A stretch of DNA of 64,000 nucleotides. Source: Sphingomonas sp. Lineage in GTDB: Bacteria > Pseudomonadota > Alphaproteobacteria > Sphingomonadales > Sphingomonadaceae. The position numbers and the translations under genes are program-made. How positions within the stretch are numbered: the stretch's first letter is position 1; every line of letters begins with the position of its first letter. The notes under the pieces are model-generated. The model saw only the letters and a list, made by a program, of their open reading frames with translations. It was not told the DNA's origin and made no database searches. The stretch spans positions 38,833-102,832 of the forward strand of contig JAKFUZ010000014.1 of the NCBI GenBank assembly GCA_021732445.1. The letters run 5' to 3'. This document shows positions 1 through 8,388 of this stretch, piece after piece.

Positions 1-81
1 ATCGACGCGATGGAGTTTCTACTCGACAAGATGAAGGATTCCAAAACCAACGAAGATTTCTTCGATTCGATGAATCAATAG
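1..81 (+). CDS. rho: Transcription termination factor Rho, C-terminal end (partial)
   Basis: Only the last 26 codons and the TAG stop are inside the window, in frame 1. The visible tail (AMEFLLDKMKDSKTNEDFF, then DSMNQ) is the conserved C-terminus of alphaproteobacterial Rho, the hexameric RNA helicase that ends transcription at C-rich rut sites. No catalytic motif is visible because the gene begins outside the window. Rho just upstream of mnmE/mnmG/parAB is a recurrent alphaproteobacterial arrangement, which supports the call. The match rests on a short peptide, so an unrelated tail cannot be fully excluded. Confidence 0.85.
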   Translation: MDAMEFLLDKMKDSKTNEDFFDSMNQ

Positions 82-97
82 TCAGTCGGGCACCGCG

Positions 98-388
98 ATG
101 GTCCTTGAACAGGCGGTGTTGTGCGTCCGCCCCGATCAGGTTCCAGCGTTTGAACAGGCGCTTGAGCTGGCCCGGCCACTGATTGCTGCGTCCCCTGGCT
201 TTCAGGGCATTGAGACACGGCGCGATCTGGAGGTGCCAGGCAGCTATCTGCTGCTGGTACGGGGGGACAGCATTACAAGCCACCGCAAGGGGTTTCGTGG
301 CTCTGACCGCTATCAGGCCTGGCGTGCCTTGCTGCACCCCTTTTATGATCCGGTGCCCATGGTGCATTATTTCGGAGAGCCTTTGTGA
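98..388 (+). CDS. Antibiotic biosynthesis monooxygenase (ABM) domain protein
   Basis: A 96-residue single-domain protein with the pattern of the ABM/YgiN ferredoxin-like fold: an N-terminal strand (AVLCVRPDQVPAFEQALELA), a helix leading to SPGFQGIETRRDLEVPGSYL, and a C-terminal DRYQAWRALLHPFYD segment. Such proteins are small dimeric alpha+beta barrels; some are quinol or heme monooxygenases, many have no known substrate. It starts 16 bp after rho and its stop overlaps the start of the downstream TerC gene by 4 bp, so the two are probably translated together. The family assignment is good; the reaction is unknown. Confidence 0.7.
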   Translation: MVLEQAVLCVRPDQVPAFEQALELARPLIAASPGFQGIETRRDLEVPGSYLLLVRGDSITSHRKGFRGSDRYQAWRALLHPFYDPVPMVHYFGEPL

Positions 389-1047
389 TTGATTTTACTG
401 ATGTTCTTTCCGCAGGCGGGCTTGCGGCGCTGGGGCAGGTGGTGATGATCGACCTGTTGCTGGCGGGCGACAATGTGATGGTGATGGGGACGCTGGCGGC
501 CGGATTGCCAGCGGCGCAGCGCCGGCGTGTGCTGGCCATCGGGGTGGGGCTGGCGCTGGTGTGCCTTATCGGCTTTGCGCTGATTGCAACGACATTGTTG
601 AAGATTGTCGGGCTGTTGTTTGCCGGCGGCCTGTTGCTGTTGTGGGTTGCGTGGAAGCTTTTCCGCGAATTGCGGGGCGCCGCAGCGGTGCGCACAGCCG
701 GTGGTGAGGGGGGAGATGTCGTTGCGGCAGGAGACGGGCCTGCCCCTCACAAGAGCTTTGGCGGCGCGATTGTCCAAGTCGCCCTGGCCGATCTGTCGAT
801 GAGTCTCGATAATGTGCTCGCGGTGGCGGGCGCCGCGCGTGACCACCCAACCGTGTTGTTTTTTGGCCTGGCGCTGTCAGTGACATTGATGGGGCTTGCG
901 GCAAATGTCATCGCGCGGATCATCGAGCGCTATCACTGGCTTGCCTATCTGGGCCTCATCGTCATTTGTTATGTAGCCGGATCAATGATTTACCACGGGA
1001 TAGTCGACCCCGGCATTGGCGTCATGGCGCTGGTGCCGCCAGCGTGA
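385..1047 (+). CDS. TerC/YjbE-family integral membrane protein, probable metal exporter
   Basis: A 220-residue polytopic inner-membrane protein with about six or seven hydrophobic segments. It carries the internally duplicated TerC motif: DLLLAGDNVMV at about residues 23-33 and DLSMSLDNVLAV near 133-145, whose acidic residues lie in the membrane. TerC relatives such as Alx, YkoY and MeeF export manganese, so a metal efflux role is inferred, not shown. A hydrophilic loop at about 95-120 separates the halves. The start is GTG, overlapping the stop of the ABM gene. The 3' end overlaps the convergent ogt gene by 26 bp. No yybP-ykoY (Mn) riboswitch is visible upstream. Confidence 0.85.
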   Translation: MIDFTDVLSAGGLAALGQVVMIDLLLAGDNVMVMGTLAAGLPAAQRRRVLAIGVGLALVCLIGFALIATTLLKIVGLLFAGGLLLLWVAWKLFRELRGAAAVRTAGGEGGDVVAAGDGPAPHKSFGGAIVQVALADLSMSLDNVLAVAGAARDHPTVLFFGLALSVTLMGLAANVIARIIERYHWLAYLGLIVICYVAGSMIYHGIVDPGIGVMALVPPA

Positions 1048-1516
1048 TCATGCTCTGCAACCGTGCCTCATGCGCAATCAGCCAGGCCTTTGATTCCGGG
1101 CCGTCCGCGGCCGAATAAGCACCAAGCTTCCCGCCTGCTGCCGTTACCCGGTGGCAGGGGACCAGCAGGGGCAACGGGTTGCGCGCGCATAACTGGCCAA
1201 TGGCGCGGGCGCCTGATCCGGCCAGGGCGGCAAGCGCGCCATAGCTTATTGTCTGCCCATAAGGAACGGCGATGAGAGCAGCCCGCAGAGCCTGTCCGCG
1301 GCTGGACGAAGCGGGCGCCAGGGGCAGGGTGAAATCAGTCAACCGCCCGGCGAACCACGCCGCGATTTGTGCCAGCCCCTCCCGAACAAGCGGGGATGGC
1401 GGGCTGGGCCGCACCGGTCGTCGGCCGATTTGCACCGATATGAGCCACTCATCTGTGGCTATCATCGTGACAAAGCCAATTGGCGTTGCGATCTGACCGT
1501 GCTGGGGGGCATACAT
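1022..1516 (-). CDS. ogt: Methylated-DNA--[protein]-cysteine S-methyltransferase
   Basis: A 164-residue suicide repair enzyme that moves the methyl group of O6-methylguanine (and O4-methylthymine) to its own cysteine. The C-terminal half has the family signatures in order: VPYGQTISYGALA (about 84-96), RAIGQLCARNPLPLLVP, then PCHRV with the acceptor Cys at about residue 121, and a final GAYSAADGPESKAWLIAHE. The length fits the short Ogt type without an Ada regulatory domain. It is monocistronic on the minus strand and overlaps the end of the convergent TerC gene by 26 bp. Confidence 0.93.
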   Translation of the reverse strand: MYAPQHGQIATPIGFVTMIATDEWLISVQIGRRPVRPSPPSPLVREGLAQIAAWFAGRLTDFTLPLAPASSSRGQALRAALIAVPYGQTISYGALAALAGSGARAIGQLCARNPLPLLVPCHRVTAAGGKLGAYSAADGPESKAWLIAHEARLQSMITLAAPAP

Positions 1517-1570
1517 GGCGCTGGGTTATGCTATGGGCATGGCGGGTATTCAAGCAGGGCGGAGCAGCAC

Positions 1571-1804
1571 ATGAAGATCAATGTGGAGGTGGAGTGCACG
1601 CCTGAAGAGGCACGGCGGCTGATGGGCCTGCCCGATCTTACGCCCGTGCATGAAAAATATCTGGCGTTCCTGTCGGAATCGATGGACGGCAAGCTGCGAC
1701 CGGAGATGATCGAGGCGATGGTGAAAAGCTGGGCGCCGATGGGTGAGGCCGGCATGAGTTTTTGGCGGCAGTTATTTGACGGGTCGACCGGCTCAAAAGG
1801 TTGA
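1571..1804 (+). CDS. Small conserved protein (DUF6489-like)
   Basis: A 77-residue soluble protein beginning MKINVEVECTPEEARRLMGL and including DLTPVHEKYLAFL. I recognise this as the small alphaproteobacterial family I believe is catalogued as DUF6489, often encoded just before mnmE; its function is unknown. The ATG at 1571 is preferred over the upstream in-frame start at 1367 because the family begins MK(I/V)NVEV and an AGGGCGGAG stretch lies upstream. It ends 24 bp before mnmE and may share its transcript. The sequence is acidic and amphipathic, with no signal peptide or membrane segment. Confidence 0.75.
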   Translation: MKINVEVECTPEEARRLMGLPDLTPVHEKYLAFLSESMDGKLRPEMIEAMVKSWAPMGEAGMSFWRQLFDGSTGSKG

Positions 1805-1828
1805 TTGGCGGCTGAAGGACACGCACCA

Positions 1829-3127
1829 GTGGCTGTCATGACAACGCCGGCTGACACGATATTCGCGGTGGCGAGCGGCCCACCGCCTGCGGCAATCGCG
1901 GTGATGCGCCTCAGCGGCCCGCTGGCATTGGTCGCGGCCCAAACGCTGGCCGGCGAACTGCCCCCGCTGCGGACCGCCGGCCTGCGGGCGCTGCGCGATC
2001 CGGTGACCGGCCGCTTGCTCGACACCTCACTGGTGCTTTGTTTTGCCGGGCCAGCGAGCGCGACGGGCGAAGATTGTGCGGAATTGCACCTGCATGGCGG
2101 GCGGGCAGTGGTTGCCGCTGTCGCTGCGGTGCTTGGCGCTATTCCTGGGCTGCGGGCGGGCGAGCCCGGCGAATTCACGCGGCGTGCGCTGCATAATGGG
2201 CGGATTGACGTGGCGCAGGCCGAGGGGTTGGGCGATTTGCTGATGGCGCAGACCGAGGCGCAGCGCCGTGCCGCAATCGCTGCGGTCGATGGCCTTGTCG
2301 GCCGTGCCGTCGCAGCCTGGTCGGCCCGGCTTTTGACGGCTTCGGCATTGGTCGAGGCCGGGCTGGACTTTTCGGACGAGGACGATGTGAACCCGGAGTC
2401 GGCGGGTCACGAGGCCGTGCTGCTGCGCGATCTCGCCCGTGATATGCGCACGGTGGTCATGGCGCCGCCCGTCGAGCGTTTGCATGACGGGATCCGGCTG
2501 GTGCTGGCGGGCCCGCCCAATAGCGGAAAGTCGACGCTACTCAACAGCTTGTGCGGACGCGAAGCGGCGATTGTCTCCGACATCGCCGGCACCACGCGGG
2601 ACCGGATCGACGTGCCGGTGGTGCGCCGCGGCATTGCCTATCTGCTGACCGATACGGCCGGACTGGCGCCACATACCGACGACAGCATCGAAGCGATCGG
2701 CATTGCACGCGCGCGCGAGGCGCTGGCCACCGCGGATATCGTGTTGTGGCTGGGCGACGCGCCGGCGCCTCGCGACGATGCATTGTGGCTGTTTCCCCGC
2801 AGCGATGTTCGCCCTTGTTCCGCGCCGGCAAGTCGGCTTGCGGTCTCCGCCGCGACCGGCGCCGGCATGGATACCCTATGGACGGCAATCGAATCGCGGG
2901 CCGCCGATCTGTTGCCGCGCGAGGATGAACTCGCGCTCAATGCGCGACAGCGGGCGCTGTGTGAAGCTGGCCTCGCTGAAATCGAGCAGGCGCTTACGGC
3001 CGATGACCCCGTGCTGAGAGGCGAGCATTTGCGGCTGGCACGGGCGGCGCTTGACCGGGTGACGGGCGTGACCGACACCGAAGCGATGCTCGATGCGCTG
3101 TTCGGGCGGTTCTGCATCGGCAAATGA
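1829..3127 (+). CDS. mnmE: tRNA uridine-5-carboxymethylaminomethyl modification GTPase MnmE
   Basis: A GTPase that works with MnmG to install the (carboxymethyl)aminomethyl group at C5 of wobble uridine 34. About 432 residues: N-terminal folate-binding TrmE domain (DTIFAVASGPPPAAIAVMR near the start), helical domain, inserted G domain with P-loop GPPNSGKS (about 227) and DTAGL (about 274), and the invariant C-terminal CIGK with its catalytic Cys. I chose GTG at 1829 because AAGGA lies 9 nt upstream; ATG at 1838 is an in-frame alternative three codons later. A parS-type palindrome begins at the base after the stop codon, and mnmG follows after 55 bp. Confidence 0.96.
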   Translation: MAVMTTPADTIFAVASGPPPAAIAVMRLSGPLALVAAQTLAGELPPLRTAGLRALRDPVTGRLLDTSLVLCFAGPASATGEDCAELHLHGGRAVVAAVAAVLGAIPGLRAGEPGEFTRRALHNGRIDVAQAEGLGDLLMAQTEAQRRAAIAAVDGLVGRAVAAWSARLLTASALVEAGLDFSDEDDVNPESAGHEAVLLRDLARDMRTVVMAPPVERLHDGIRLVLAGPPNSGKSTLLNSLCGREAAIVSDIAGTTRDRIDVPVVRRGIAYLLTDTAGLAPHTDDSIEAIGIARAREALATADIVLWLGDAPAPRDDALWLFPRSDVRPCSAPASRLAVSAATGAGMDTLWTAIESRAADLLPREDELALNARQRALCEAGLAEIEQALTADDPVLRGEHLRLARAALDRVTGVTDTEAMLDALFGRFCIGK

Positions 3128-3143
3128 TGTTTCACGTGGAACA
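3128..3143. other. parS centromere site (between mnmE and mnmG)
   Basis: The 16-bp sequence TGTTTCACGTGGAACA begins immediately after the mnmE stop. Its reverse complement, TGTTCCACGTGAAACA, is identical to the classical chromosomal parS consensus bound by ParB, which then loads as a CTP-dependent clamp. parA and parB lie 2.5 kb downstream. It is the only one of the three sites here that is outside coding sequence. Confidence 0.92.
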
Positions 3144-3182
3144 TTTTGACACAGGCCCCGTCGTCGCCGTAGCGGAGAAGGC

Positions 3183-5027
3183 GTGAGCAGCTTTGATGTC
3201 ATCATCATCGGCGGCGGTCATGCCGGCACCGAGGCCGCGGCGATGGCAGCGCGGCGCGGCGCCCGCACCGCGCTGGTAAGTTTTGATCCGGGAAAAATCG
3301 GTGCAATGTCGTGCAACCCGGCGATTGGGGGCCTGGGTAAGGGGCATCTGGTGCGCGAGGTTGATGCGTTTGACGGGTTGATCGCCCGCGCAACCGACGC
3401 CGCCGGCATCCATTACCGGATGTTGAACCGGAGCAAGGGCACCGCAGTGCAGGGTCCGCGGGTGCAGGCCGATCGGCAGCGTTATGCTGCGGCGATTCAG
3501 GCGCAGCTTGCGACCCAGCCCGGCTTGTTTGTGGTGGCGGGCGAGGCAGCGTCGCTGGTCCTTCGCGCTGGGCGGGTGGCCGGCGTCGTATTGGCCGATG
3601 CGACTATTTTGTCGGCGCCGGCAGTCGTGCTCGCGACCGGTACGTTCCTTGGCGGTCGGTTGTTTCGAGGGACCCTGCGGGGCGAAGGTGGACGCATTGA
3701 GGAAGGCGCTGCGACGCGGTTGGCGGAGCAGTTGCGCGCGCTGTCGCTGCCGATGGGGCGGCTCAAGACCGGAACCCCGCCCCGGCTTGACGGTCGGACG
3801 ATCGATTGGGCGCGGCTGGAGGTGCAGGCTTCTGACGCGCAAAACTGGACGATGTCGCCGCTCAGCTTTAGTCGCCCGCTTCCGCAACTCTTCTGCGCGA
3901 TCACGCGCACCAGTGAGCGGACCCACGCCATCATCCGGGCAAATCTCGATCGTTCGCCCCTATTTTCCGGCGCAATTGAAGGGCAGGGGCCGCGATATTG
4001 CCCGTCCATTGAGGACAAGATCCACCGTTTTGGGGACCGCGACGGCCACCAGATATTTCTCGAACCCGAAGGGCTCGATGATCCGCTGGTCTATCCCAAC
4101 GGGATTTCGACATCACTTCCAGACGATGTTCAAGCAGAGATGATTGCATCCATAGCGGGGCTGGAGCACGCCCGGATCGTCACACCGGGCTATGCGGTGG
4201 AATATGACCATGTTGACCCCCGCGCGCTCGGCCCTGAACTTGCGCTGTCCGCGCTGCCCGGGCTGTTCTGTGCCGGGCAGATCAACGGCACGACGGGCTA
4301 TGAGGAGGCCGCCGCGCAGGGCCTGGTGGCCGGTGCCAATGCGGCCGCTCACGCGCTGGGAATCGCGCCGCTACTTCTTGACCGGGCGAGCAGCTATATC
4401 GGCGTAATGATCGACGATCTCGTGCTGCAAGGTATTACCGAGCCTTACCGAATGCTCACCGCTCGCGCGGAATATCGGCTGCGGCTGCGGGCGGACAATG
4501 CCATGACACGGCTTGGACCGATCGCCGGGGCGCTTGGCTGCCTATCTGTCGGGCGCCGGCAGGTGATGGTGGCGCACGAATCGCAGCGCGTGGCGCTTCG
4601 CGCGGTGCTTGGCGCTCCACGTACTGCAACAGAAGTGGCGGATGCCGGAGCGGACGTGGTGCGCGATGGCGCACGGCGGCCCGGGCATGACTGGCTCCGC
4701 TTCCCCGGCGTGACGCTGGCGCATCTATTGGCGCCGGAAATGGTGGCCGAGCTGGATGTTGCGGTGGCTGACGAGGTTGCAGAGGATTGCCGCTACGCGC
4801 CCTATCTGGCACGACAGGATGCCGAAATTGCGGCGCTCCGGCAGGAAGAAGGCCGGCTCATCCTGCCCGACCTCGATTATCGCGGCATCCCCGGCTTGTC
4901 CGCCGAAATGGTGGAGCGGCTGAGCGCTGCGCGCCCGACGAGCCTGGCCGCCGCTGGCCGAGTGCGCGGCGTGACGGCGGCCGCCCTTTCCGCCATTCTG
5001 CTGCACAGCAAGCGCCGCCGGACGTGA
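3183..5027 (+). CDS. mnmG: tRNA uridine-5-carboxymethylaminomethyl modification enzyme MnmG (GidA)
   Basis: The FAD- and NADH-dependent partner of MnmE in wobble-uridine modification; 614 residues, the usual length. The N-terminal Rossmann motif [12 protein letters not shown] (about 8-19) binds FAD, followed by [20 protein letters not shown] and the LKTGTPPR signature (near 200); the C-terminal [19 protein letters not shown] segment (about 420-440) is typical of GidA. The start is GTG with GGAGAAGG just upstream. Its stop overlaps the rsmG start by 4 bp, so mnmG-rsmG-parA-parB reads as one coupled operon. Confidence 0.97.
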   Translation: MSSFDVIIIGGGHAGTEAAAMAARRGARTALVSFDPGKIGAMSCNPAIGGLGKGHLVREVDAFDGLIARATDAAGIHYRMLNRSKGTAVQGPRVQADRQRYAAAIQAQLATQPGLFVVAGEAASLVLRAGRVAGVVLADATILSAPAVVLATGTFLGGRLFRGTLRGEGGRIEEGAATRLAEQLRALSLPMGRLKTGTPPRLDGRTIDWARLEVQASDAQNWTMSPLSFSRPLPQLFCAITRTSERTHAIIRANLDRSPLFSGAIEGQGPRYCPSIEDKIHRFGDRDGHQIFLEPEGLDDPLVYPNGISTSLPDDVQAEMIASIAGLEHARIVTPGYAVEYDHVDPRALGPELALSALPGLFCAGQINGTTGYEEAAAQGLVAGANAAAHALGIAPLLLDRASSYIGVMIDDLVLQGITEPYRMLTARAEYRLRLRADNAMTRLGPIAGALGCLSVGRRQVMVAHESQRVALRAVLGAPRTATEVADAGADVVRDGARRPGHDWLRFPGVTLAHLLAPEMVAELDVAVADEVAEDCRYAPYLARQDAEIAALRQEEGRLILPDLDYRGIPGLSAEMVERLSAARPTSLAAAGRVRGVTAAALSAILLHSKRRRT

Positions 5028-5638
5028 CCGAAGCGGAGGCGCGGTGCTGGGTGGTGGCACGCCACGGTGTTTCACGTGAAACATTGCTTGAGCGGTTTGT
5101 CGACATGGTGCGTGCCGAAGCGCCGGCGCAGAACCTCGTGTCGAGGACGACTCTGGATCACTTGTGGTTCCGCCACGTGGTCGACTCGGCGCAACTGCTC
5201 GACCATGCCGGTGACAGCGCAGGGCCCTGGCTCGATATCGGGGCGGGCGCGGGTTTTCCGGGGATGGTCGTTGCGCTGCTTAGCGATCACGACGTCATGC
5301 TCGTCGAGCCGCGGCGGAAGCGCGCGGCCTTTCTGCAATATGCGGCAACCGCGCTTGGTCTTGGCACACGCGTAACGGTGGCGTGTGCCCGAATCGAGAC
5401 CATATCGGCCGACGCCGCTATCGTCTCGGCGCGCGCGGTAGCGGCCCTGCCTGCGCTATTTGGCGCTGCGCATCATGTCGCGCGGCGGGACGGCCTGTGG
5501 CTGTTACCCAAGGGAAAATCGGCGCTGGAAGAGGTGGCAGTTGCGCAGCTATCATGGCATGGTGCGTTCCACGTGGAACACAGCATTACCGAGCCGGGCT
5601 CGCTCATCGTCATTGCGAAAGGCGTTCGACCTAAATGA
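5024..5638 (+). CDS. rsmG: 16S rRNA (guanine527-N7)-methyltransferase RsmG (GidB)
   Basis: SAM-dependent methyltransferase for G527 of 16S rRNA; 204 residues. Visible features are the N-terminal helical part with [20 protein letters not shown], the SAM-binding motif [16 protein letters not shown] (about 70-85) and [11 protein letters not shown] following it. The GTG start at 5024 overlaps the mnmG stop; the stop overlaps the parA start. Unusually, the gene carries two parS-type palindromes in frame: one encodes VSRET near the N-terminus, the other FHVEH near the C-terminus. Those residues may be kept for DNA reasons rather than for the enzyme. Confidence 0.94.
   Translation: MTEAEARCWVVARHGVSRETLLERFVDMVRAEAPAQNLVSRTTLDHLWFRHVVDSAQLLDHAGDSAGPWLDIGAGAGFPGMVVALLSDHDVMLVEPRRKRAAFLQYAATALGLGTRVTVACARIETISADAAIVSARAVAALPALFGAAHHVARRDGLWLLPKGKSALEEVAVAQLSWHGAFHVEHSITEPGSLIVIAKGVRPK
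5068..5083. other. Perfect palindromic parS site inside rsmG
   Basis: TGTTTCACGTGAAACA is a perfect 16-bp inverted repeat and matches the consensus chromosomal parS. It lies in codons about 15-20 of rsmG, read in frame as G-V-S-R-E-T. ParB encoded 1.3 kb downstream is its expected ligand. With the sites at 3128 and 5565 it makes a centromere cluster spanning about 2.45 kb. Confidence 0.95.
5565..5580. other. Probable third parS-like site near the 3' end of rsmG
   Basis: CGTTCCACGTGGAACA retains the palindromic core GTTCCACGTGGAAC (14 bp, perfect inverted repeat). It differs from TGTTTCACGTGAAACA at the first base and at the two symmetric positions flanking the CACGTG core. One of these (C at position 5) is accepted in the B. 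subtilis consensus. It is read in frame as F-H-V-E-H in rsmG. It is likely a weaker ParB site; binding is inferred. Confidence 0.72.
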
Positions 5639-6429
5639 CCATCATTGCCATTGCGAACCAAAAGGGCGGGGTCGGCAAGACGACGACGGCAATTAATCTC
5701 GGCACGGCGCTGGCGGCGACGGGGCTGCGCGTGCTGCTGGTTGACCTTGATCCGCAGGGCAACGCCTCCACCGGGCTTGGCATTGGCCGGGCGAGCCGGG
5801 TGCACTCCTCTTATGACCTGCTTGTCGGCGACTCATCGCTGGCGGCGTGCGCGCAACCGACCAAGGTGCCGCGTTTTGATATTGTGCCCGCCACCGTTGA
5901 CCTGTCGGGCGCGGAGATTGAGCTGGTCGAATTCGCGGAGCGAACACACCGGCTCGACCGAGTGTTCGCCGAGGGTGCTGCGGCATGGGACGTAGTGCTC
6001 ATTGATTGTCCGCCGTCGCTCGGGTTGCTGACCATGAACGCCATGGTTGCCGCCGATTCGCTGCTGGTGCCGCTCCAGTGCGAGTTTTTTGCGCTTGAGG
6101 GCCTCAGCCAGTTGCTCACCACGGTCGAGCGTATCCGCACCCGGTTTAACCCGGGTCTCGCGATCATTGGGGTGGCGCTGACGATGTATGACCGGCGCAA
6201 CCGGCTGACCGAGCAGGTTTCCGATGATGTTCGCGCGGTGCTTGGCAAAGTGGTGTTCAACACGGTCATCCCGCGCAATGTGCGCCTGTCCGAAGCGCCG
6301 AGCCATGGCCTGCCGGCGCTGATCTACGACGTGCGCTGCCCCGGTTCCGAGGCCTATATCGCGCTCGCCCGGGAGCTTATTGCCCGACTGCCTGGTCCGG
6401 GTGCACGGCAATCGGTTGAGGCAGCATGA
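5635..6429 (+). CDS. parA: Chromosome-partitioning ATPase ParA (Soj)
   Basis: A Walker-type ATPase of 264 residues that forms a DNA-bound gradient moving ParB-parS complexes toward the pole. The deviant Walker A is NQKGGVGKTTT (about 8-18), with the signature lysine of this class and the catalytic lysine at about 15. VLLVDLDPQGNASTGLG follows (A' box), and Walker B is VVLIDCPPSLG near 122. The short N-terminus without a helix-turn-helix marks a chromosomal type Ib ParA. ATG overlaps the rsmG stop, and the ParA stop overlaps the parB start, so the operon is tightly coupled and sits beside its own parS sites. Confidence 0.97.
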   Translation: MTIIAIANQKGGVGKTTTAINLGTALAATGLRVLLVDLDPQGNASTGLGIGRASRVHSSYDLLVGDSSLAACAQPTKVPRFDIVPATVDLSGAEIELVEFAERTHRLDRVFAEGAAAWDVVLIDCPPSLGLLTMNAMVAADSLLVPLQCEFFALEGLSQLLTTVERIRTRFNPGLAIIGVALTMYDRRNRLTEQVSDDVRAVLGKVVFNTVIPRNVRLSEAPSHGLPALIYDVRCPGSEAYIALARELIARLPGPGARQSVEAA

Positions 6430-7328
6430 GCGATATGCCGCCCACGGCCGCAGCGCTGAAGCACCGGCCGGCGCTTGGCCGGGGACTGAACGCCCTGTTC
6501 GGCGACGTCGCGCGTGAAGGACCGATTGCCGGGCCTGGCACGCCATCGGCCGGGCTGCGCCTCGTTCCGGTCAGCGCGCTGTCACCGCATCCACAGCAGC
6601 CCCGCCGCCATTTTGACGATGCGGCGCTTGACGAACTCGCCGCGTCGATTGGCGAGCGCGGCCTGATCCAGCCAATTGTCGTCCGGCCGATGGGCACGGG
6701 CTTCCAGATCGTGGCTGGCGAACGCCGCTGGCGCGCGGCGCAGCGTGCTCATATTCACGAAGTTCCTGTTATCATTCGGGATTTTGATGATTCGCAAACA
6801 CTTGAAATTGCGCTCGTCGAAAATATCCAGCGGGCTGATCTTAACGCAATCGAGGAAGCGCAGGCCTATGCGCGCCTGATTCTCGATTATGGGCATACCC
6901 AGGAAGCGCTTGCGAAAATCGTCCACAAGTCGCGCAGCCACATCGCCAATCTCATGCGGTTGCTCGACTTGCCGGCAGCGGTCCAGGCGCGGGTTGCCGA
7001 AGGGGTGCTGAGCATGGGCCATGCGCGGGCGATGATCGGCGCCGCCGATGTCGAGCGGCTTGCCGCCGAGGTTATTGCGCGTGGGCTTTCCGTGCGCGAG
7101 ACGGAGCGGCTGGCCCGCGCCGCCAAGCCAGAACGCCGCAGCTCAGGAGGCGCCTCACGCGTGGCGCCGGATCACGACATCGTCGCGCTGGAGCGCCAGC
7201 TTGCCGATCTGCTTGGTATTTCCGTGAAGATCCAGCATGGCGCGCGCGGTGGTGCGCTGACGCTTGGCTATTCCACGCTGGAGCAGCTCGACATGATTTG
7301 CCAGCGGCTGAGCGGTGAGCGCGGCTGA
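6426..7328 (+). CDS. parB: Chromosome-partitioning protein ParB (Spo0J)
   Basis: The parS-binding CTPase clamp of 300 residues. The N-terminus has the ParA-contacting basic stretch RPALGRGLNALFGD; the CTP-binding ParB/Srx domain includes LSPHPQQPRRHFDD, LIQPIVVRP and GERRWRAAQRA (about 98-108) and ENIQRADLNAIEEA. A helix-turn-helix region (KSRSHIANLMRLLDLP) reads parS, and the C-terminal dimer domain ends the protein. Target sites are visible at 3128, 5068 and probably 5565. It is the last gene of the plus-strand run; holA faces it 40 bp away with no clear intrinsic terminator. Confidence 0.97.
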   Translation: MSDMPPTAAALKHRPALGRGLNALFGDVAREGPIAGPGTPSAGLRLVPVSALSPHPQQPRRHFDDAALDELAASIGERGLIQPIVVRPMGTGFQIVAGERRWRAAQRAHIHEVPVIIRDFDDSQTLEIALVENIQRADLNAIEEAQAYARLILDYGHTQEALAKIVHKSRSHIANLMRLLDLPAAVQARVAEGVLSMGHARAMIGAADVERLAAEVIARGLSVRETERLARAAKPERRSSGGASRVAPDHDIVALERQLADLLGISVKIQHGARGGALTLGYSTLEQLDMICQRLSGERG

Positions 7329-7368
7329 CGACTCGGGCGCAGTTCAGGGCGCCGCCGTTAGTCGCGGC

Positions 7369-8388
7369 TTATCGGGGCGCGCGCGCCATTCTTGCCACTG
7401 CCAGGCAGGCGGCATCTGACAGGACGTTGCCCGCGTTTCCGGCGGACATCGTGGCGCGCTCTGCCTCTCCAAGCCTTTGAATCGCAGCGGAAATCTTTGG
7501 ACCTGACCAGATGCGCAACGCGCGCGCCGTCACCGCGCGCTCGCGGATATGAATATGGTGGCGCTCAATCGCCGTTGCCGGGGTGGCACCCTTGTCCATC
7601 TCGGCACGCAATTGCGCGAGCGTTGTCAGCCGCCGGACGATGCCGCGCAGCAGCGGGATTGCCGAGCTGCCGGCGTCGGCCAGCCGGTTCAGCTCGGTCC
7701 CCAGCTGGTCAAGCCGCCCGTCGAGCAAGGCATCGGTGGCGCGCCATAGCTCCGACTCCCCCAAATCCGCGCCAATCGCCTGCCACCCCTGCGCATCCGC
7801 CGCCACCGGGCGCTCGGGCGCTGCATCGAGGAACAGCGCGAGCTTTTCGATTTCACGGGTCATGATGGCGCGGTCATTGGCAGCGGCCGCCGCGATTTGC
7901 GCAGCGGCGTCACGGCTCAGTCTCAGCCCGTGCTCTTGCCCGATCGCGATCGCAAGCCGCTCGGCCTCGTCGGCATTTGGCACATAACAGGCCATCACCA
8001 GCGCATTGGGCGCCGCCAGCGCCAGCTTGACGAGCTTGCCCGTGTTCTTCAGCGCCGGCCCCAGGGCCACTACCGGATTGCCCGCATTGGCCGCGCCCAG
8101 CAACATCGCCACAGCCTCTGCGCTTTCCTCGCCAATGCCGGTAATGCGGATGTAGCGGCTGCTGGCAAACAGCGAGGTTGAGGCGGCCTCTGCCGCCAGC
8201 AGGCCGGGGTCGGCCTTCAGCATCGACGGGTCAAGGTCCACGCGCTCGGCCTGTGGCCCCATGCTGCGCGCAAGGCGGCTGGCCCATTCTTCGGCGCCTG
8301 CCACATCGGCGCCATAGAGCAGATAGAGCCGGATGTCGGGCGATACCCTGTCTATCGCGGTTCGAAACTGGGAAATATTGCCCTTCAC
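7369..8388 (-). CDS. holA: DNA polymerase III delta subunit
   Basis: The clamp-loader delta subunit, which opens the beta sliding clamp; 339 residues, normal for the family. The N-terminal segment (QFRTAIDRVSPDIRLYLLYG, then GADVAGAEEWASRLA) is the start of the delta AAA+-like domain, which lacks a working P-loop as expected. The C-terminal collar region (about 230-330) is helical. It is the last gene of the minus-strand operon DUF3576-leuS-lptE-holA; its start overlaps the lptE stop by 4 bp. lptE next to holA is common across proteobacteria and supports both calls. Confidence 0.92.
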   Translation of the reverse strand: MKGNISQFRTAIDRVSPDIRLYLLYGADVAGAEEWASRLARSMGPQAERVDLDPSMLKADPGLLAAEAASTSLFASSRYIRITGIGEESAEAVAMLLGAANAGNPVVALGPALKNTGKLVKLALAAPNALVMACYVPNADEAERLAIAIGQEHGLRLSRDAAAQIAAAAANDRAIMTREIEKLALFLDAAPERPVAADAQGWQAIGADLGESELWRATDALLDGRLDQLGTELNRLADAGSSAIPLLRGIVRRLTTLAQLRAEMDKGATPATAIERHHIHIRERAVTARALRIWSGPKISAAIQRLGEAERATMSAGNAGNVLSDAACLAVARMARAPR

